From assembly GCF_006170445.1 (NCBI RefSeq), contig NZ_VCNA01000010.1, positions 1 to 64,000 of the forward strand: a stretch of DNA of 64,000 bases, written 5' to 3'. A program made the position numbers and the translations under genes. The notes beneath the pieces were generated by a model, which saw only the letters and a list, made by a program, of their open reading frames with translations, searched no databases and was not told where the DNA came from. Shown one piece after another: positions 42,295-50,744 of the stretch; position 1 is the first letter of the stretch; each line of letters opens with the position of its first letter. The stretch comes from Brevibacillus dissolubilis (GTDB lineage: Bacteria; Bacillota; Bacilli; Brevibacillales; Brevibacillaceae).

Positions 42295-43203
42295 ATGGGA
42301 ATCAGCAATCGACAACTCATTGATAAAGCGGCGATCAGCCTCTCTTCTTTTACCAACGGCGGGGTAATGACGCCAGAGCAATCCGCACAGTTCTTCCGTA
42401 TGGTGCAGGGTGCACCGACACTGCTCAAGGATGCACGCCTCGTGCAGATGAAATCCGACCAGGTGAAGCTGGAAAAAGCGGGCTTTGGTTCCCGTATCCT
42501 GCGCTCTGGTGACTCCGCCGATGCCAATGCATCCGGCACCATCCAGCTCAACGGCAAAGAAATCGTGGCTGAGATCGGCATCACGTATGATTCCATCGAG
42601 AACAACCTCGAAGGCACGACCGTAGAAGATGCGCTCATGCAGATGCTCGCTGAGCGTGTCGCGGTTGACCTCGAGGAACTCGTGGTGAATGGTGATGCAG
42701 CTTCCTCTGACCCGTTCCTCAAGCTGATGAACGGTGTGCGCAAACAAGCGGTGTCTCACGTGGTGGATCAGGCTTCTGCGGCTTTTGACCAATCCGCGTT
42801 CAAGAATGCCTACATGGCAGTGCCGTCCAAATTCCTCCGCAACCCGGCGGAATGGCGTTTCTACACGTCCCATGCGGTTGATGTGGCTTGGAAACAGATG
42901 GTAGCGGCAACCCAGCCAACCATCGGTGACACCACCACGCAAAGCAACAGCACCAGTGTCTACGGCATCCCGGTACAAGGCCTTGCGATGCTGCAAAACT
43001 ACAATGACGGTGCGGGCAATCTCGTATCCGACATGCTCCTGACTCATCCGAAAAACATCGTCGTGGGTCTTAACCGCGACATCCGTATCGAAGTGGACAA
43101 GGATATCCGCGCCCGTCAGTTCATCGTGGTGCTGACTGCGAAGATCGATGCGACTTTTGAAGAGGAAGACGCTGTGGCGAAAGTGATTAAGGTGAAAGCC
43201 TAG
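42295..43203 (+). CDS. xkdG: major capsid protein (XkdG-like)
   Basis: 302 residues, PBSX/skin-type HK97-fold capsid protein. The N-terminal MGISNRQLIDKAAI and the LLTHPKNIVVGLNRDIRIEVDKDIRARQFIVVLTAKIDATFEEEDAVAKV close are typical. A very good AAGGAGGT RBS and codon use rich in C fit high expression. Confidence 0.92.
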   Translation: MGISNRQLIDKAAISLSSFTNGGVMTPEQSAQFFRMVQGAPTLLKDARLVQMKSDQVKLEKAGFGSRILRSGDSADANASGTIQLNGKEIVAEIGITYDSIENNLEGTTVEDALMQMLAERVAVDLEELVVNGDAASSDPFLKLMNGVRKQAVSHVVDQASAAFDQSAFKNAYMAVPSKFLRNPAEWRFYTSHAVDVAWKQMVAATQPTIGDTTTQSNSTSVYGIPVQGLAMLQNYNDGAGNLVSDMLLTHPKNIVVGLNRDIRIEVDKDIRARQFIVVLTAKIDATFEEEDAVAKVIKVKA

Positions 43204-43229
43204 ACCTTCGTAAAAAGGAGGGATGGATC

Positions 43230-43484
43230 ATGTGGGCCAAGCTCGTCCAAGGGAAACACTATTATCTTTTTGGCTGCCACTTTGAGCGGGATATCCCGCA
43301 AGAGGTGGATCAGCGCACATATGACTATCTGCGCAATCACTCGCAGTTTGAGCTGGGCGGTGAGCTTTTGCATGAGGAGTCCAGCCGACCACGGACGATG
43401 GCGGCAGGGACCAAGGCGACCGAGCCTGACCAGCCTGAGCCAAAGCCCTCCCGCAAACGCAGAACCGCAAGTGCCAAAGCGTAG
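43230..43484 (+). CDS. YqbF-like head protein
   Basis: 84 residues: a small beta domain (LVQGKHYYLFGCHFERDIPQEV) like the N-terminus of skin-element YqbF, then a Pro/Lys/Arg-rich disordered tail. Position between capsid protein and connector agrees. Likely a capsid accessory protein. AAGGAGGG before ATG 43230. Confidence 0.6.
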   Translation: MWAKLVQGKHYYLFGCHFERDIPQEVDQRTYDYLRNHSQFELGGELLHEESSRPRTMAAGTKATEPDQPEPKPSRKRRTASAKA

Positions 43485-43504
43485 ATGAGGCAGGTGAACA
43501 ACAC

Positions 43505-43885
43505 ATGATTACACCGCAACAGGTGATGGACTACAGCGAATTTGATGTGGTGAAGAAGCGTGCACAAGAAAAGCTCGCCCACGACATCATCCAAGCCAAG
43601 AGTGACATCTACCAGTACGTCGGTCACCGCTTCAGCCCTGACCAGTACCCAACCGTCCCAGAAGAAGCGATTCTCGCGTGTCTTAGGCTCGCAGAATTCT
43701 ATGCGCTGATCAACAGCGATGAGTCGGCGGTCAAGGGGTACAAATCAGAGCGGATCGGTGACTATTCCTATACGCTCAACGATGGTAACGTCGTACACAA
43801 GCCGATGCTGGCATCCTTGCTTGCAGGCTTCGTCAAACCCGGCGGCACTGGTGGTCAGGTGCGCTTTAAGATGAGGTCGGTCTGA
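43505..43885 (+). CDS. head-tail connector (YqbG-like)
   Basis: 126 residues, mostly helical, resembling YqbG/gp6-type adaptors that bind under the portal (QQVMDYSEFDVVKKRAQEKLAHDI, EAILACLRLAEFYAL). Its stop overlaps the next start by one base (TGATGA arrangement), so it is translationally coupled. Confidence 0.75.
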   Translation: MITPQQVMDYSEFDVVKKRAQEKLAHDIIQAKSDIYQYVGHRFSPDQYPTVPEEAILACLRLAEFYALINSDESAVKGYKSERIGDYSYTLNDGNVVHKPMLASLLAGFVKPGGTGGQVRFKMRSV

Positions 43886-44229
43886 TGAGCTACCGAGGAC
43901 TGTTGACCGATCATTGCGACATCTACCATCTGAAGCATCGGATTAAGCCGGCGCACTATGGGCTGCCTGGTGAGTCTGAGTTCTATTATGAGGAGACACC
44001 AGATGCAAGCGGGGTCTCTTCGTTCTGGTCCAGCCGGGGGAGCAACCTTGTGCAGGGTGAACCTGCGATGAAGCTGTCTGAGAGCTTTCTCGTTCATTTT
44101 GCAATGGACACCGATGTGCGGGCCAATGACCGCGTGGTGTATCAGGGCGCGACCTATGTCCTGCAGCTGCCGCGGATCATCCGCAACCATCATATCGAAG
44201 TGGTGGCGATGCGGGAGGAGATGCTATGA
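43885..44229 (+). CDS. xkdH: head-closure/stopper protein (YqbH/XkdH-like)
   Basis: 114 residues, beta-rich, with NDRVVYQGATYVLQLPRIIRNHHIEVVAMREE, the typical end of the DUF3599/head-closure family. It plugs the head after packaging. Four-base overlap (ATGA) with the following gene. Confidence 0.78.
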   Translation: MSYRGLLTDHCDIYHLKHRIKPAHYGLPGESEFYYEETPDASGVSSFWSSRGSNLVQGEPAMKLSESFLVHFAMDTDVRANDRVVYQGATYVLQLPRIIRNHHIEVVAMREEML

Positions 44230-44702
44230 GCAGCTCTGACATCGCCGCCTTTGCCAGAAAGCTCGAAAAGCTGGCTGGTGGAGAACTGAAGCGTGAACTG
44301 GCGCAAAGTCTGGAACGCGCAGGCCTAGAATTTCTCGACTTGGTGCAAAAAGAGATCGTTCGCTCCGGCACGATAAACACCAAAACCCTGCTCCAATCGT
44401 TCGAGAAAGGAAATGCCGACAATGTATGGCAGCTGACCCACGGCGGAATGACGCTTGAGGTCGGCACGAATGTCGAATACGCCAGCCTGGCCAACGATGG
44501 TCACTGGCAAGAGAGGCGCTTTGTCCCGGGAGAATTTCGGGGCGGGCGCTTTATTTATTCCCCCAACGCCTCGACAGGCATGCTGCTCAAGGCCAAGTGG
44601 GTGAAGGGAACCAACTACTGGGACGCAGCGATTGCAGTGATGGACAGGCAGTTTGAACAGATGCTTGACCGTCTGCTGCAGCGCTATCTGGATCAATTGT
44701 AA
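44226..44702 (+). CDS. xkdI: HK97 gp10-like tail-completion protein (XkdI-like)
   Basis: 158 residues. A helical N-terminus (FARKLEKLAGGELKRELAQSLERAG) and the VEYASLANDGHW motif are the mark of gp10/HK97-type neck proteins. In this gene order it corresponds to XkdI/YqbI. It connects head closure and tail. Confidence 0.82.
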   Translation: MSSSDIAAFARKLEKLAGGELKRELAQSLERAGLEFLDLVQKEIVRSGTINTKTLLQSFEKGNADNVWQLTHGGMTLEVGTNVEYASLANDGHWQERRFVPGEFRGGRFIYSPNASTGMLLKAKWVKGTNYWDAAIAVMDRQFEQMLDRLLQRYLDQL

Positions 44703-44715
44703 AGGGGGTGGACAG

Positions 44716-45162
44716 ATGCTGGCTGAAGTAGCGGCCATCGCCAAATTTGCGCTTGGCACATGCGACGCCGCCCTGTATACCGACAACATTCCCGAGGGGA
44801 TGAAGATACCGGCCTTATATATCTCAGCCCCCACTGTCTCCGATGCGGTCGACACCACGACAACCTACCAAAAGCAGTATGTGTTGTCGATCAAGGTGTT
44901 TCACACCGATACGCCCCAGGCTTTTGACTTGGCTGAGGTGATCGCAGATGAGATCCGCAACAGACGCTCGCTCATCCCACTCGTCAATGAGGCGGGAGAG
45001 CCGAACGGGCAATCCTTGCGCATCGAACAGACCGATGTGAAGACGGTGGATACCGGTGTCGCGCAGCTGACGATCAAGTGGCGCAGCCGTTATCACTACC
45101 ACCGAGAGGCAGGCACCACTGTGCAGAGAGTTACCGTGACAGGGAAGGTGAAGGACTGGTGA
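44716..45162 (+). CDS. xkdJ: tail terminator (XkdJ/YqbJ-like)
   Basis: 148 residues with the alternating alpha/beta pattern of tail-terminator proteins that cap the finished tail. AAAGGGGGTGG lies 4-5 bases before ATG 44716; upstream in-frame codons fall within xkdI. Overlaps the next start by four bases. Confidence 0.75.
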   Translation: MLAEVAAIAKFALGTCDAALYTDNIPEGMKIPALYISAPTVSDAVDTTTTYQKQYVLSIKVFHTDTPQAFDLAEVIADEIRNRRSLIPLVNEAGEPNGQSLRIEQTDVKTVDTGVAQLTIKWRSRYHYHREAGTTVQRVTVTGKVKDW

Positions 45163-45425
45163 CACCAAAAAAGCGACGCACCGTACAGGCTGAACAGACA
45201 CAACTGACCGGGCCAACCGGACAGGGAGCAAAAAGCACGTCCACGGATAAGCGTGCGAACCAAGCGTTCAAGCTAGAGACCTTGCGTGCATACTCCAAGC
45301 AGCTGTTTGGCGTAGAGCAAGAGATTTTTGACGGGGCTTTGTATGGTACATCCGCCGTGGAATTGACCAAGCAAGAAGCCCAACAACTTATTAACGAATT
45401 CCTTATAAAGGAGGCTACCCGATAA
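45159..45425 (+). CDS. small protein before the sheath gene (YqzN-like position)
   Basis: 88 residues. Basic, disordered N-terminus (TPKKRRTVQAEQTQLTGPTGQ), then two helices (FKLETLRAYSKQLFGVEQEIFDGALYG and TKQEAQQLINEFLIKEA). The GTG start overlaps the xkdJ stop (GTGA) and the stop overlaps the sheath ATG. Occupies the slot of skin YqzN; function unknown. Confidence 0.68.
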   Translation: MTPKKRRTVQAEQTQLTGPTGQGAKSTSTDKRANQAFKLETLRAYSKQLFGVEQEIFDGALYGTSAVELTKQEAQQLINEFLIKEATR

Positions 45426-46756
45426 TGGCTGGTGGAATTTGGATTGAAGGTGTAGAACAGGTGAGAGCAGGTTTGTATATGAATTTTAAATCAAAAGCAC
45501 TGGAGCGCATGAAGATCGCAGATCGCGGCACCGTCGTGCTCCCGCTTTTGCTCAGCTGGGGGGAATACAAGTCCTTCCAACGCATTGATACCGAAGCAGA
45601 CTTCATGGACAATCTCGGCTACGATGTCAATGCCCCTGAGGTACTGCTGGTACGTGAAGCGAAAAAACGCGCCAAAACCGTACTCGTCTACTGCCTCAAC
45701 AATGGTGTGAAGGCGTCCGGTACATTCGGCACGTCCAGCAACACCGTGACCGTAACTGCGAAGCTCGCAGGTGTACGCGGGAATGACCTGATGATCACCT
45801 CTGCGGCTGATGTGCTCGATGAGTCCAAGCGCGTGGTGAAGACCCTGCTCAAAGGCCGTGTCGTCGATGAGCAGCGCGTAGCCGATATCTCTGAGCTGAA
45901 AGCCAACGCCTGGGTGTCCTTCGCGGGTACAGGCTCCGTGCCGACTACGGCAGGTACCGTTCTCAGCGGCGGTCTCAATGGCCTCGTGAACAACGAAGAT
46001 CACACCAGCTTTTTGGAAGCGTGCGAGACCCAACACTTCGATGTGATCGCGTATCCGTATGAGGATGAGGCACTCAAAACGACATTTGTCTCCTTCATCA
46101 AGCGCATGCGTGAGCAGGAAGGTAAGAAAATCCAAGGTGTCGTAGCGAACTATGCAGCCGACTACGAAGGCATCATCAACGTGGTCAACGGCGTGAAGCT
46201 GGGTGACGGCACTGTGATCGATGCGGCCAAAGCAACCGCTTGGGTAGCGGGTGCCACCGCTGGAGCATCCATCGCGGCGTCCAACACCTATTCTGTGTAC
46301 GAAGGCGCAACCGATGCCAACCCACGCATGAAAAACAGTGATATCATCGCAGCCCTCAAGCAAGGCCAATTCCTGTTCATCCACGACGGCGTCCGCGTCA
46401 AGGTGGAGAAGGATATCAACTCCCTTGTCACATACAGCCAAGACCGCAACAGCCGCTTCAGCAAAAACCGCGTGCTCCGCGTACTCGACGCGATCGCGAA
46501 CGATTTTAGCCGCGTTGTCAATGAATCCTATGTGGGCAAATTGAACAACAATGCAGACGGCCACGCCCTGCTCAAAGAAGCAGCCAACCAATATCTGCGC
46601 CAGCTCCAAGATGCAGGCGCGATCCAAAACGTCAACTTCCTCACTGACTTCATCATCGACACCGCGAAGTCCACAGGTGATGAAGTATTTGCAACCCTCG
46701 GCATCCAGCCGGTCGACAGCATGGAAAAATTCTATTTCAACGTGGAGGTGCAATAA
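45425..46756 (+). CDS. xkdK: contractile tail sheath protein
   Basis: 443 residues, XkdK/YqbK-type sheath. It opens GGIWIEGVEQVRAGLYMNFKSKALERM and closes with FYFNVEVQ, and its C-terminal third has the sheath signature RVKVEKDINSLVTYSQDRNSRFSKNRVLRVLDAIANDF. It marks the phage as a myovirus. TAAAGGAGG upstream, start overlapping the previous stop (TAATG). Confidence 0.95.
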   Translation: MAGGIWIEGVEQVRAGLYMNFKSKALERMKIADRGTVVLPLLLSWGEYKSFQRIDTEADFMDNLGYDVNAPEVLLVREAKKRAKTVLVYCLNNGVKASGTFGTSSNTVTVTAKLAGVRGNDLMITSAADVLDESKRVVKTLLKGRVVDEQRVADISELKANAWVSFAGTGSVPTTAGTVLSGGLNGLVNNEDHTSFLEACETQHFDVIAYPYEDEALKTTFVSFIKRMREQEGKKIQGVVANYAADYEGIINVVNGVKLGDGTVIDAAKATAWVAGATAGASIAASNTYSVYEGATDANPRMKNSDIIAALKQGQFLFIHDGVRVKVEKDINSLVTYSQDRNSRFSKNRVLRVLDAIANDFSRVVNESYVGKLNNNADGHALLKEAANQYLRQLQDAGAIQNVNFLTDFIIDTAKSTGDEVFATLGIQPVDSMEKFYFNVEVQ

Positions 46757-46759
46757 TCC

Positions 46760-47206
46760 ATGGGTAAATTTCGCGCAGAAAACACAATCAATGGTAAAGA
46801 AGCACGCCTTTTCTTAGACGGTGAAGAAATCGCTTATGCAAAAGCATTCGAGGCGACCATCGAGAAGAACAAAGCCGACATCATGACGCTTGGCAACCGC
46901 TGGACAGGCAAAAAGACCACAGGTGTAGCCGGTACTGGTACACTCACACTCTACAAAGTCACTTCCAAATTCACCCGCATGATGCTCGAATACGCCAACA
47001 GTGGCCGTGATGTCTACTTCACGCTGCAAGGTGTCCTCGATGACCCAGGCTCCGGCCGTGGCACTGAGCGTGTCACTCTGCTCAACTGCAACATCGACTC
47101 CGTGACGATTGGTCAGTTTGACGTAGAAGCAGAAGCGCTTGAAGAAGAAGTTCCGTTCACCTTCGAAGGTGCAGAGCTTCCGTCCGCGCTCCGCGACCAG
47201 TTTTAA
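46760..47206 (+). CDS. xkdM: tail tube protein
   Basis: 148 residues, XkdM/YqbM-type tube protein, with RAENTINGKEARLFLDGEEIAYAKAFEATIEKNK at the start and FDVEAEALEEEVPFTFEGAELP at the end. It polymerises inside the sheath. It begins three bases after the sheath stop and is followed by a terminator, which would favour high tube and sheath synthesis. Confidence 0.94.
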   Translation: MGKFRAENTINGKEARLFLDGEEIAYAKAFEATIEKNKADIMTLGNRWTGKKTTGVAGTGTLTLYKVTSKFTRMMLEYANSGRDVYFTLQGVLDDPGSGRGTERVTLLNCNIDSVTIGQFDVEAEALEEEVPFTFEGAELPSALRDQF

Positions 47207-47271
47207 TCCCGCGCTTCCGTAACGAAGCAGAAGTATTCGACGGCATTACCCCCCATTCTCATTCATTCCAG

Positions 47272-47311
47272 GCACCACATAGCGCACCTGCGTTGTGTGG
47301 TGCTTTCTTTT
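47272..47311 (+). terminator. terminator between tail tube and chaperone genes
   Basis: GCACCACA (47272-47279) pairs with TGTGGTGC (47296-47303) around GCGC/GCGT pairs, followed by TTTCTTT. Partial read-through here would lower tail chaperone and tape-measure levels relative to sheath and tube. Confidence 0.75.
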
Positions 47312-47336
47312 CCATTCACACAGGAGGTATCTGAAT

Positions 47337-47765
47337 ATGGCGAAAACCATGGACGTTTTCATGAAGGGCAAAGCAAAGCAAGTGGTCACCGAGGAAGTGG
47401 TCGTCTCCAAGCGCTACACCGACGAGGACGGCAACCCGATCCCATTTGTCTTAAAAGCAATCGACACCCGCCGCATCGAGGAGCTGCAGGATGAGTGCAC
47501 CATCGCTCAGATGAAAAAAGGCAAAAAAGTGGGCGAGACCGTCGACTGGAAGCGTTTTGCCTCCCGACTGGCCGTAGAGACCACGGTCTATCCGAACTTC
47601 AAGGACCCAGAGCTGCTCAAAAGCTACAACGTGGTTGACCCGAGCGAACTGATCAAGGAAATCCTCAGCGTGGGCGGCGAATACGCAGAGCTGGTACAGG
47701 CGGTACAGCGTGTCAACGGCTTTGACCAAGACTTTGAGGAACTGGTGGAAGACGCAAAAAACTAA
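47337..47765 (+). CDS. xkdN: tail-assembly chaperone, short (0-frame) product
   Basis: 142 residues, XkdN/YqbN-like (analogue of lambda gpG). It should coat the tape-measure protein during tail assembly. The frame ends in GCA AAA AAC TAA, where A AAA AAC is a canonical -1 slippery heptamer directly before the stop. AGGAGGT precedes ATG 47337. Confidence 0.88.
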   Translation: MAKTMDVFMKGKAKQVVTEEVVVSKRYTDEDGNPIPFVLKAIDTRRIEELQDECTIAQMKKGKKVGETVDWKRFASRLAVETTVYPNFKDPELLKSYNVVDPSELIKEILSVGGEYAELVQAVQRVNGFDQDFEELVEDAKN

Positions 47766-47938
47766 TCAAAAGTGGTGACTACCACGCAGTCATCTCACAT
47801 CGGGTCTGGCAGAAGCATCATCTGCTCCCACATGAGCTGTATGCGATGGATGCTTACCACAAGGCTTTTATCTACGCTTCCGAATTCGTTGAGATGGAAG
47901 CGGAAAAACGCTCACAACGAGCCACCAAACGTAAATAA
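47337..47938 (+). CDS. tail-assembly chaperone, -1 frameshift product
   Basis: A -1 slip at 47756-47762 continues reading in a second frame from CTA at 47762 to the TAA at 47936-47938, adding 58 residues (KSGDYHAVISHRVWQKHH..., ending EKRSQRATKRK) for a 200-residue protein. The added part looks like real protein and has no start or RBS of its own. This mirrors the gpG/gpGT scheme of long-tailed phages. Confidence 0.82.
47756..47785 (+). promoter_or_regulatory. programmed -1 ribosomal frameshift site
   Basis: Slippery heptamer A AAA AAC (47756-47762) in the correct phase, then a nine-base spacer and a perfect 5-bp stem GTGGT/ACCAC with a GACT tetraloop (47772-47785). Confidence 0.82.
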
Positions 47939-47965
47939 ACCAACATACGAATGGGGGTGAAGGAA

Positions 47966-50101
47966 ATGGCTCGGTTAACCGCGGTGTTTGATTTACAAGA
48001 CCGCATCTCCGGCAAGCTGAAGGCGATCTCTGACCGCTTCCGCACGCTGGACAGTATGAATGTGACGCCTGAGGTCAATGTGGAGGACAACACCAAAGGC
48101 GTGATTGCTTCCATCCGCGAGCGTCTGAGCGGGCTTGGCAACATGGCGCAGACGTTGAATCTCAGCGGCGGTGCTCAGGCTTTTGCCAAAGCGACTGTCG
48201 GGGCGGCCAGTGAACTGGAGCGGCAGCAGATCTCTCTTGAGCACTTCATGGAAAAGGGCAATCCCGGCATGTCCAAGGAAAATGCGGCAAAAGCCTCGCA
48301 AGAATACATGGCAGAGCTGAAGAAAAACGCCAACTTTACACCATTCTCGCAAGGAGAGGTGATGGCGGGCGGGACACGTGCCCTGCAGGTAGCCCAGGGT
48401 GATCCGAAGCAAGCGAAGCAGCTTCTGACAATCGCAGAGGATATGGCTGCGCTCACGCCGGGGAAATCTCTCGAAGACGCGATGGAAGCAATCGCTGACG
48501 CCAAGATGGGTGAGTTCGAGCGGATGAAGGAGTTCGGTCTCAAATTCGACGCGGCCAAATTCGCCAAGGTCGGCTGGGAAGGCTTCATGGGCGAAGCCAA
48601 CGGCATGTTCCAAGGCGGTGCTGAGAAGCTGTCCAAATCAGCAAGCGGGATCATGGCATCGATCAAAGGCGGCTTACAAGGAGCCTTGCAGGATGCCGGG
48701 GGCAGTGCCTTGGAGAAGCTCAAGCCGCATCTGGAGAGCTTCAGCAAGTGGCTTCAGGACGGTGGTGGCTTCGAGAAGATCAAGTCGATTGCCGAGACCG
48801 CGATCAATGCGATTGTGGACGGTATCATCTGGCTGGTGCAGACAGGCAAGGCGATGTGGCCGATGTTCCAGCAGATTCTCGCCAGCCTGCAGCCTGTTTT
48901 TGACGGGATCGTCATGGGGGTCAAGTGGGTGATTGCCAACTTCGATACGATCAAACCGATACTGCTCGGGGTCGTCGCTGCTTTTGCGGCATTTTCGGTG
49001 ATCTCCACGGTGACGACACAGGTACAGAATCTGACCAAGGCATTCCAAGCGGTCAAAGCAGCATCTAGCCTCATGTCGATGATGGGAGGTCCGATCTTCT
49101 GGATCGCCGCCGCCATCGGTCTGTTGTTCGCCGCATGGCAGGGCAACTGGTTCGGAATCCGTGATATCGTCGCCAATGTGATCGCATGGCTGATGCCGTA
49201 TCTTCAAGCCGCGATGACATTTGTCATGGGCGTGTTTAATTCGGTCTGGACGTATATCCAATCGATCATGCCGATGCTGCAGACGATTTTCCAAGTGGTC
49301 TGGGGTGTCATTTCCAATGTGGTGGTGGGTGTCCTGACGGTGATTTGGACATGGGTACAGATCGCCTTCACGAACATCTGGAACATCATCTCACTGGTGA
49401 TGACCACAGTCTGGAACTATATCACACTGGTCTGGGGTATCATCTCCGGTATTTTCAAAGCAGCCTTGCAGCTGTTGACGGGGGATGTCTCAGGGGCATG
49501 GGAGACGATCAAGCAGACCTTCTTCAATGCGATTGATAATCTGAAGACCCTGCTCAGTGACTTTGTCTCTGGGGCGATGCAGTTCGGGAAGGACTTCCTG
49601 AACGGGGTAAAAGACGGCTTCCTCGCTGTCGTCGACTCTGTGATCGAGACGGTCAGAGGAATCTGGGAAGATATCACAAGTATCTTCAGCAAAAAACAGA
49701 CGGTTAAGGTAGGCGTACAAGCGGATGGAACAGGCACAGACGGTTCACACAAAATGGGTCTGAACTACGTGCCGTTCGACGGCTACATCGCCGAGCTGCA
49801 CAAAGGTGAGATGGTCCTGACCGCACAGCAGGCACAGATGTACCGCAGCGGCAGTCTCAACTTCGGCGGCGGTCCCACAACGATGCCAACCGCATTCGCA
49901 CCGGAAGAGACGGCTTCGATGCTGTCCTCATCTCCGTCAGGCTCATCCGCTGTCAATAACTCCAGCCAAGTCCAAGTCTCGACCTTGGTCGGCGCAGTGC
50001 ATGTCCACAACGAGGCAGACGAAGACCGTTTTATCCACAGGCTGAAGCGGTTGCTTGAAGAAGAGCTGCTGACAGGAGGGGAGGGTGTCTATGTCGGTTG
50101 A
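47966..50101 (+). CDS. xkdO: tape-measure protein
   Basis: 711 residues, XkdO-like. A helical N-terminal part (about 1-290), a hydrophobic membrane-penetrating centre rich in Trp/Ile/Val (about 335-520) and a C-terminus with FDGYIAELHKGEMVLTAQQA, the usual tape-measure close. Tail length scales with this protein at about 0.15 nm per residue, giving roughly 105 nm, clearly shorter than expected for full-size PBSX XkdO. ATG 47966 follows GGGGGTGAAGG. No lytic transglycosylase domain is seen. Confidence 0.9.
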   Translation: MARLTAVFDLQDRISGKLKAISDRFRTLDSMNVTPEVNVEDNTKGVIASIRERLSGLGNMAQTLNLSGGAQAFAKATVGAASELERQQISLEHFMEKGNPGMSKENAAKASQEYMAELKKNANFTPFSQGEVMAGGTRALQVAQGDPKQAKQLLTIAEDMAALTPGKSLEDAMEAIADAKMGEFERMKEFGLKFDAAKFAKVGWEGFMGEANGMFQGGAEKLSKSASGIMASIKGGLQGALQDAGGSALEKLKPHLESFSKWLQDGGGFEKIKSIAETAINAIVDGIIWLVQTGKAMWPMFQQILASLQPVFDGIVMGVKWVIANFDTIKPILLGVVAAFAAFSVISTVTTQVQNLTKAFQAVKAASSLMSMMGGPIFWIAAAIGLLFAAWQGNWFGIRDIVANVIAWLMPYLQAAMTFVMGVFNSVWTYIQSIMPMLQTIFQVVWGVISNVVVGVLTVIWTWVQIAFTNIWNIISLVMTTVWNYITLVWGIISGIFKAALQLLTGDVSGAWETIKQTFFNAIDNLKTLLSDFVSGAMQFGKDFLNGVKDGFLAVVDSVIETVRGIWEDITSIFSKKQTVKVGVQADGTGTDGSHKMGLNYVPFDGYIAELHKGEMVLTAQQAQMYRSGSLNFGGGPTTMPTAFAPEETASMLSSSPSGSSAVNNSSQVQVSTLVGAVHVHNEADEDRFIHRLKRLLEEELLTGGEGVYVG

Positions 50102-50744
50102 GATCTGGTTAACGTTTGATAACCGTACCCAGTGCCTCCAATTACCTGTGAATCCGTCTGAGTTCTCAGTCAAAACAGGCTCAGCCAACGAGACCATCAC
50201 CGTGCAGAATCTGGGTGAGGTCTCGATCATTCAAGACCCGGTCCTTGTGACGATTGATTTTTCCTCGCATTTTCCCAAGGAGTATGGGCCGTACTGTGCG
50301 ACAACCAATCTGATCGCACCTGCTGACGCTGTAGATATGATCCAAGTCTGGAAAGACAGCGGGCGTCCCTGCCGCCTGATCGTCAACAACGATGAAGGGG
50401 TGAGCTGGAACATTCCGGTCACCATCGAATCGTTTACGGTCAAAGAGATGGCAGGTGATGTCGGCTCGGTCTACTATGATATCTCGCTCAGAGAGTACCG
50501 CTTCACCCAAGTCCGCCAACTGACCGCCAAGAGCGCCGGAGGGAAGGTAGAGGTGCAGCTCAACTCAGCCAAAAAACGGACCAACGAGCAAGTCACACCC
50601 AAAGTCCATGAGGTGCGACAGGGCCAGACCGTTCAGGAGATTGGGCTGTTGTATCAGCTTGATTATCTGGCGATTGCACAGCTGAATAACCTGAGACCGC
50701 CCTACAACCTGGACGGGATCAAGAAGCTGAGGCTGTTGCCATGA
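50091..50744 (+). CDS. xkdP: tail LysM protein (XkdP-like)
   Basis: 217 residues. Beta-rich N-terminal domain of the XkdP/gp53-like tail-hub family, with a C-terminal LysM module (about 170-217, HEVRQGQTVQEIGLLYQLDYLAIAQLNNL) that can bind peptidoglycan. ATG 50091 is chosen over GTG 50085 because AGGAGGGG lies at proper distance; it overlaps the tape-measure gene. Confidence 0.87.
   Translation: MSVEIWLTFDNRTQCLQLPVNPSEFSVKTGSANETITVQNLGEVSIIQDPVLVTIDFSSHFPKEYGPYCATTNLIAPADAVDMIQVWKDSGRPCRLIVNNDEGVSWNIPVTIESFTVKEMAGDVGSVYYDISLREYRFTQVRQLTAKSAGGKVEVQLNSAKKRTNEQVTPKVHEVRQGQTVQEIGLLYQLDYLAIAQLNNLRPPYNLDGIKKLRLLP

Noticed and set aside
47772-47960. 62-residue frame starting at 47772.
   Set aside because: It overlaps the frameshift extension of the chaperone in another frame and has no RBS; the -1 frame gives the protein-like sequence.
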